Made by a program: the position numbers and the translations under genes. A stretch of 64,000 nt of DNA from Hoyosella subflava DQS3-9A1 (GTDB lineage: Bacteria > Actinomycetota > Actinomycetes > Mycobacteriales > Mycobacteriaceae): the NCBI RefSeq assembly GCF_000214175.1, contig NC_015564.1:1488001-1552000 (forward strand), in the 5' to 3' direction. Each line of letters begins with the position of its first letter. The first letter of the stretch is position 1. Below the pieces are notes generated by a model. That model was not told where the DNA came from. It searched no databases and saw only the letters and a program-made list of their open reading frames with translations. Of the stretch, positions 60,109 to 64,000 are shown in pieces.

Positions 60109-62277
60109 ATGGCATTTGCGACCGAACGTCCCGACGCCGTGCTCGCCCACTCGGAATACCGGCCGATCGGGGAAATTGAACGCACGCCGGGGCGCTTCAC
60201 GGTGGTCAGTGACTACACTCCTGCCGGCGACCAGCCCGCCGCAATCGAGGATCTCGAGCGGCGCCTCAACAAGGGTGAGAAAGACGTCGTTCTTCTCGGT
60301 GCGACTGGGACCGGCAAGTCCGCGACAACGGCATGGCTGATCGAGCGGGTGCAGCGGCCGACGCTTCTCATGGCGCCGAACAAGACGCTTGCGGCCCAGC
60401 TAGCGAACGAGCTACGGGAGATGCTGCCACACAACGCTGTTGAGTATTTCGTTTCGTACTACGACTATTACCAGCCCGAGGCATATATCGCGCAGACAGA
60501 TACGTACATCGAGAAGGACAGCTCGATCAATGACGATGTCGAGCGTCTGCGCCATCGGGCCACGTCGAGTCTCTTGTCACGGCGTGACGTCGTGGTGGTG
60601 TCGTCAGTCTCGTGCATCTATGGGCTAGGGACCCCGCAGTCGTATCTCGACCGTTCGATTGAGATCGAAGTGGGTCAGGAAGTGCCGCGTGACCGGCTGC
60701 TCAGGCTCCTGGTGGACATCCAGTACACGCGCAACGACATGGCCTTCGTCCGTGGAGCTTTCCGAGTCAGGGGTGACACTCTCGACATCATTCCGGCGTA
60801 CGAAGAACTTGCTGTTCGGGTCGAGTTCTTCGGCGACGAGGTTGATTCGCTCTATTACATCCACCCGTTGACGGGTGACGTCGTCGAGCAGGTCCAGTCA
60901 CTGCGGATCTTTCCCGCCACCCACTATGTGGCTGGTCCGGACCGCATGGAGAAGGCGATCGAGGGGATTGAGAGAGAACTCGAACAGCGGCTCGCTGACC
61001 TGGAAAATCGGGGGAAGCTCCTCGAAGCGCAGCGGCTGCGTATGCGGACTTCCTATGACATCGAGATGATGCGCCAGGTCGGCTTCTGCTCGGGCATCGA
61101 GAACTATTCACGCCACATCGATGCTCGTGGTTCGGGAACACCGCCAGCTACCCTGCTGGACTACTTTCCGGATGACTTCCTACTTGTCATTGACGAGTCA
61201 CACGTCACGGTGCCGCAAATCGGGGGCATGTACGAGGGCGATATGTCGCGTAAACGCAACCTTGTTGACTACGGCTTCCGACTACCCTCTGCTCTCGATA
61301 ACAGGCCCCTCACATGGGAAGAGTTCTCGTCCCGGATTGGGCAGACGGTGTATCTGTCAGCTACGCCCGGTCCGTACGAGCTAGGCAGGACGGGAGGCGA
61401 GTTCGTCGAGCAGGTCATCCGCCCCACGGGTCTCGTTGATCCACACGTCATTGTGAAGCCTACGAAAGGGCAGATTGATGACCTTGTACATGAAGTTCGG
61501 AGCCGGACTGAGCGTGATGAACGAATCCTCGTTACCACGTTGACGAAAAAGATGGCGGAGGACCTCACGGATTACCTCCTAGAACTGGGAATTAAGGTGC
61601 GGTACCTGCATTCTGATATCGACACCTTGCGGAGAGTCGAGTTGCTTCGGCAATTGCGCCTTGGTGAATTCGATGTGCTTGTTGGCATCAATCTGTTGCG
61701 CGAGGGCCTTGATCTTCCTGAGGTATCTCTGGTTGCAATTCTCGACGCCGATAAAGAAGGGTTTCTGCGGAGCTCAACGAGCCTCATCCAGACGATCGGT
61801 CGCGCGGCGCGCAACGTGTCGGGCGAGGTTCACATGTACGCCGACAGGATGACTGACTCGATGCAGCGGGCAATAGAGGAGACGGAGCGGCGCCGCGAGA
61901 AGCAAATCGCTTACAACACCGAGATGGGTATTGAGCCAGCGCCATTACGCAAGAAGATTGCCGATATTCTCGACCAGGTTTACCAGGAAGCAGACGATAC
62001 TGATGAGTCTGTGTCTGTCGGTGGATCGGGCCGGAATGCGTCGCGCGGCCGCCGTGCTCAGGGCGAAGCGGGCCGTGCTGTCAGCCCGGGTGTGTACGAC
62101 GGGCAAGACGTCAAGGCTATGCCGCGCGCCGAACTCGCCGACCTTATCGCGCAACTCACTGACCAGATGATGGCTGCTGCGCGGGACTTGCAATTCGAAC
62201 TCGCTGCACGATTGCGTGATGAGATTGCTGACCTAAAGAAAGAACTCCGCGGAATGGATGCTGCCGGGATGTCCTGA
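60109..62277 (+). CDS. uvrB: Excinuclease ABC subunit B
   Basis: UvrB verifies damage and loads UvrC in nucleotide excision repair. The 722-residue protein has Walker [17 protein letters not shown], the beta-hairpin region [15 protein letters not shown], helicase motif [14 protein letters not shown] and QTIGRAARN. The C-terminal UVR coiled coil is [23 protein letters not shown] 60109 gives MAFATE, as in mycobacterial UvrB; GTG 60079 is an alternative. Confidence 0.97.
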   Translation: MAFATERPDAVLAHSEYRPIGEIERTPGRFTVVSDYTPAGDQPAAIEDLERRLNKGEKDVVLLGATGTGKSATTAWLIERVQRPTLLMAPNKTLAAQLANELREMLPHNAVEYFVSYYDYYQPEAYIAQTDTYIEKDSSINDDVERLRHRATSSLLSRRDVVVVSSVSCIYGLGTPQSYLDRSIEIEVGQEVPRDRLLRLLVDIQYTRNDMAFVRGAFRVRGDTLDIIPAYEELAVRVEFFGDEVDSLYYIHPLTGDVVEQVQSLRIFPATHYVAGPDRMEKAIEGIERELEQRLADLENRGKLLEAQRLRMRTSYDIEMMRQVGFCSGIENYSRHIDARGSGTPPATLLDYFPDDFLLVIDESHVTVPQIGGMYEGDMSRKRNLVDYGFRLPSALDNRPLTWEEFSSRIGQTVYLSATPGPYELGRTGGEFVEQVIRPTGLVDPHVIVKPTKGQIDDLVHEVRSRTERDERILVTTLTKKMAEDLTDYLLELGIKVRYLHSDIDTLRRVELLRQLRLGEFDVLVGINLLREGLDLPEVSLVAILDADKEGFLRSSTSLIQTIGRAARNVSGEVHMYADRMTDSMQRAIEETERRREKQIAYNTEMGIEPAPLRKKIADILDQVYQEADDTDESVSVGGSGRNASRGRRAQGEAGRAVSPGVYDGQDVKAMPRAELADLIAQLTDQMMAAARDLQFELAARLRDEIADLKKELRGMDAAGMS

Positions 62278-62296
62278 GCACATAGCAGCGGTGGTT

Positions 62297-62410
62297 GTGA
62301 CAGACATCGCGGAAATACTCAAGAAGATCAGTGGAATCAGAGCCGAAATCAACGTGAAGATGGGTGTGTACAGACTAGTGTCAGCGCTAGAAGTACTTAC
62401 CGCGCTCTAA
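62297..62410 (+). CDS. Possible small protein (37 aa), uncertain
   Basis: A 37-residue frame from GTG 62297 to TAA 62410 reads MTDIAEILKKISGIRAEINV and continues to LEVLTAL. It is helical by composition. The first 15 residues resemble helix 1 of acyl carrier proteins, but the Ser attachment motif DSL is absent. There is no clear ribosome binding site. It may be chance. Confidence 0.2.
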   Translation: MTDIAEILKKISGIRAEINVKMGVYRLVSALEVLTAL

Positions 62411-62456
62411 GCGGGGCAATATGCTCCGAGCACTGGCAAGATCAATGGAGGAACGA

Positions 62457-62909
62457 ATGACCGCCTACCGCACGATCGTTGTGGGTTCCGATGGTTCAGA
62501 GTCGTCGCTCAAGGCTGTCGAGAAGGCAGGAGCGCTCGCGGGCGATGGAGACGCCAAGCTCGTGGTCGCCTGTGCTTACTACCCGTCCGATCCGAAGGAA
62601 CTTGGGGATGCGGTTGATCAGCTGAAGGACGACGCCTATCAGATCACTGGCGCCGCACCGACCTATGAGATTCTCCGGAAGGCGCGCGAGCGCGCTGTGG
62701 ATGCGGGCGCAAAGAATGTGGTGGAGCGTGCTGTCGTCGGCGCCCCTGTTGACTCGTTGCTCGCCCTCGTCGAAGAGGTAAGTGCGGACCTCCTGGTCGT
62801 CGGAAACCGCGGACTCAACACGCTGACTGGCCGGTTGCTTGGCTCGGTGCCCTCGGACGTCGCGCGGAAATCCGCAAGCGACGTTCTGATCGTTCATACC
62901 GTTCGCTGA
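62457..62909 (+). CDS. Universal stress protein (Rv1636-like)
   Basis: The 150-residue single-domain USP starts TAYRTIVVGSDGSESSLKAV. The nucleotide-binding motif is LLVVGNRGLNTLTGRLLGSV followed by ASDVLIVHT. The mycobacterial homologue binds cyclic AMP; that property is family knowledge, not visible here. ATG 62457 follows GGAGG with 5 bases spacing. Confidence 0.93.
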   Translation: MTAYRTIVVGSDGSESSLKAVEKAGALAGDGDAKLVVACAYYPSDPKELGDAVDQLKDDAYQITGAAPTYEILRKARERAVDAGAKNVVERAVVGAPVDSLLALVEEVSADLLVVGNRGLNTLTGRLLGSVPSDVARKSASDVLIVHTVR

Positions 62910-62919
62910 CGACTCGAAC

Positions 62920-62952
62920 ACGCCGGGGGCGGGCGACGTCGGCCCCCGGCGT
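62920..62952. terminator. Bidirectional terminator between usp and DUF732 gene
   Basis: ACGCCGGGGGC (62920-62930) and GCCCCCGGCGT (62942-62952) are exact reverse complements with an 11-base loop, between convergent genes. Confidence 0.85.
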
Positions 62953-62958
62953 CTTCCA

Positions 62959-63384
62959 TTACGCGCAGTAGTACGTTTTCGCCGCTTCCACGTAGATTTC
63001 TGCGATTTCCGTGCCGGTCAGTCCGGCTCCAGTTTCTCGTGCCATAACGCTGGTGACGGATTGCAGGTTGTCGAGTATCTGCTGGCCCGAAGACCCCGCC
63101 TCAATCTGAACACAGATGCCGCGCACTAGCTGAAGTGTCGTCGCCCGAGATTGCCCTTTCACGCCCGCACCGTCAAGCGCGGCGAAGATGTCTTGCGCGC
63201 GGTCCTCGTCCATCGGACTCGCAGCTTCAGGTTCGACCGTCTCAATGAGACTATCGCTGGCTGTCTGCTCCTGAGCATGCTCATCATTACCACCACCGCA
63301 TGCCGAAGTTGCGATCGCCGCCGCGACCAATACAAGCGCACCACACAGTGTGCGTCTCGATGAAGCGACATAGCGGCGTGGCAT
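62959..63384 (-). CDS. DUF732-like lipoprotein
   Basis: The 141-residue product has a lipoprotein signal with lipobox IATSAC after a hydrophobic stretch. The mature part resembles DUF732, with a conserved Cys pair (RGICVQIEAG and the C-terminal YYCA). DUF732 proteins are common in mycobacteria and of unknown function. Confidence 0.8.
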   Translation of the reverse strand: MPRRYVASSRRTLCGALVLVAAAIATSACGGGNDEHAQEQTASDSLIETVEPEAASPMDEDRAQDIFAALDGAGVKGQSRATTLQLVRGICVQIEAGSSGQQILDNLQSVTSVMARETGAGLTGTEIAEIYVEAAKTYYCA

Positions 63385-63488
63385 GTGGTTTGTGATCCTT
63401 TCTGGGCAGTCGTCCGGGCTTGCAACAGAGTGTGCAGGTTCGCAGCCCGCAAATCAGTGATTCTCCGCAGAAATAGCTGAGTAGCGCA

Positions 63489-64000
63489 CTAATCCGTTAT
63501 CAAACTCAGACACTCTGGTAGATCCCCAGCGTAGAAGACCCCAATCCGCTGGGTCGCGCGGGTAAGAGCAACGTAGATATCGTTCAGGCCCCGCGGGGAT
63601 TCCGAAAGAATGCCGTCAGGATCGACGACGAGTACAGAGTCGAATTCCAGACCCTTCGCGTCCCGCACGACGAGGACGCTGACGTCCTCGGACTGGAGCG
63701 GTGAAAGCGATGCAGCGAGGGATTCCGGTGCGATGACTGCGATCGTCCCCTCCCGTTGTTCGTCCTGCCACTTGGTGACTTGAGCGGCGACCTCGGTGCT
63801 GAGATCAGGAATCGTCACCTTGCGCGCCCAGGGCAGATGGCCAGAATCGCGGATTGACTTCGGCGCCACGGCACCTTCCGAGATACGTGCGAGTACGTCC
63901 CCAGCAACAGCCATGATTTCGGAGGGTGTGCGGTAATTGATGGAGAGCTCGGCGAGCTTCCATCTACGCGCTACGTAGGGTTCGAGGGCCCCCTGCCATG
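63489..64000 (-). CDS. UvrD/HelD-type ATPase, C-terminal part
   Basis: The minus-strand frame runs from the right edge to TAG at 63489, giving about 170 C-terminal residues. It contains ELSINYRTPSEIM (helicase motif IV-like), VLVVRDAKGLEFDSVLVVDP (motif V) and NDIYVALTRATQRIGV (motif VI). This order fits superfamily 1 helicases, and the wording is closest to the HelD/HelR group of RNA polymerase recycling ATPases. The N-terminal half is outside the window, so UvrD is not excluded. Confidence 0.82.
   Translation of the reverse strand, partial: WQGALEPYVARRWKLAELSINYRTPSEIMAVAGDVLARISEGAVAPKSIRDSGHLPWARKVTIPDLSTEVAAQVTKWQDEQREGTIAVIAPESLAASLSPLQSEDVSVLVVRDAKGLEFDSVLVVDPDGILSESPRGLNDIYVALTRATQRIGVFYAGDLPECLSLITD

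Overview
The window is a chromosomal segment of a high-GC actinobacterium, most likely order Mycobacteriales. Its gene order (nadABC, his operon, trpE-trpCBA, lgt, gltBD or an equivalent, pyk, tRNA-Leu, the ANTAR regulator pdtaR, polA, rpsA, coaE, DUF402, uvrB, universal stress protein) follows the mycobacterial backbone around Rv1593c-Rv1636 of M. tuberculosis, recalled from knowledge and not searched. The base composition looks less GC-rich than M. tuberculosis and several accessory blocks are inserted. I see no rRNA, CRISPR array, insertion sequence or prophage.

Layout. 1-4.0 kb: a partial Nudix/NrtR-type regulator diverges from the de novo NAD operon nadABC, with a perfect inverted repeat between them. 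4.1-8.1 kb: a limonene-epoxide-hydrolase-like protein, a secreted subtilisin, a secreted DUF4185 (GH183-like) protein and a membrane protein. 8.2-15.2 kb: hisD-hisC-hisB-[small membrane protein]-hisH-[small membrane protein]-priA-impA-hisF-hisI. 15.2-18.2 kb: small accessory genes, including a 59-residue tautomerase. 18.2-23.5 kb: trpE, a Trp-associated membrane protein, trpC, trpB, trpA. 23.6-33.5 kb: lgt, a DUF2752 protein, gltB-gltD, pyk and a nuclease lipoprotein. 33.5-39 kb: a hypothetical gene, a potassium channel, a DUF1707 protein and a 1149-residue exported protein with two glycine-rich and several Ig-like domains. 39.1-45.8 kb: tRNA-Leu, pdtaR and a branched-chain amino acid-type ABC transporter (livK convergent with livFGMH). 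46-64 kb: polA, an accessory block (FAD oxidase, GlxA-type regulator, 2H phosphoesterase, decarboxylating dehydrogenase, thioredoxin, hydrolase, GT-C-like membrane protein, methyltransferase), then rpsA, coaE, DUF402, uvrB, usp, a DUF732 lipoprotein and the C-terminal end of a UvrD/HelD-type ATPase.

The core of the window is amino acid and cofactor biosynthesis. PriA very probably serves both histidine and tryptophan synthesis, since no trpF is present. Lgt acts on lipoproteins such as the nuclease, LivK and the DUF732 protein. The most interesting observations are regulatory or architectural: the NrtR-type palindrome, a perfect CRP-type box upstream of the giant exported glycine-rich protein, a Leu-anticodon tRNA with a short variable loop, a LivH permease carrying an exported N-terminal domain, a CoaE whose C-terminal GrpB-like domain is cut short, small membrane proteins threaded into the his operon, and strong stem-loops in several leaders. 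I found no clear candidate for a wholly new defence or mobile system.
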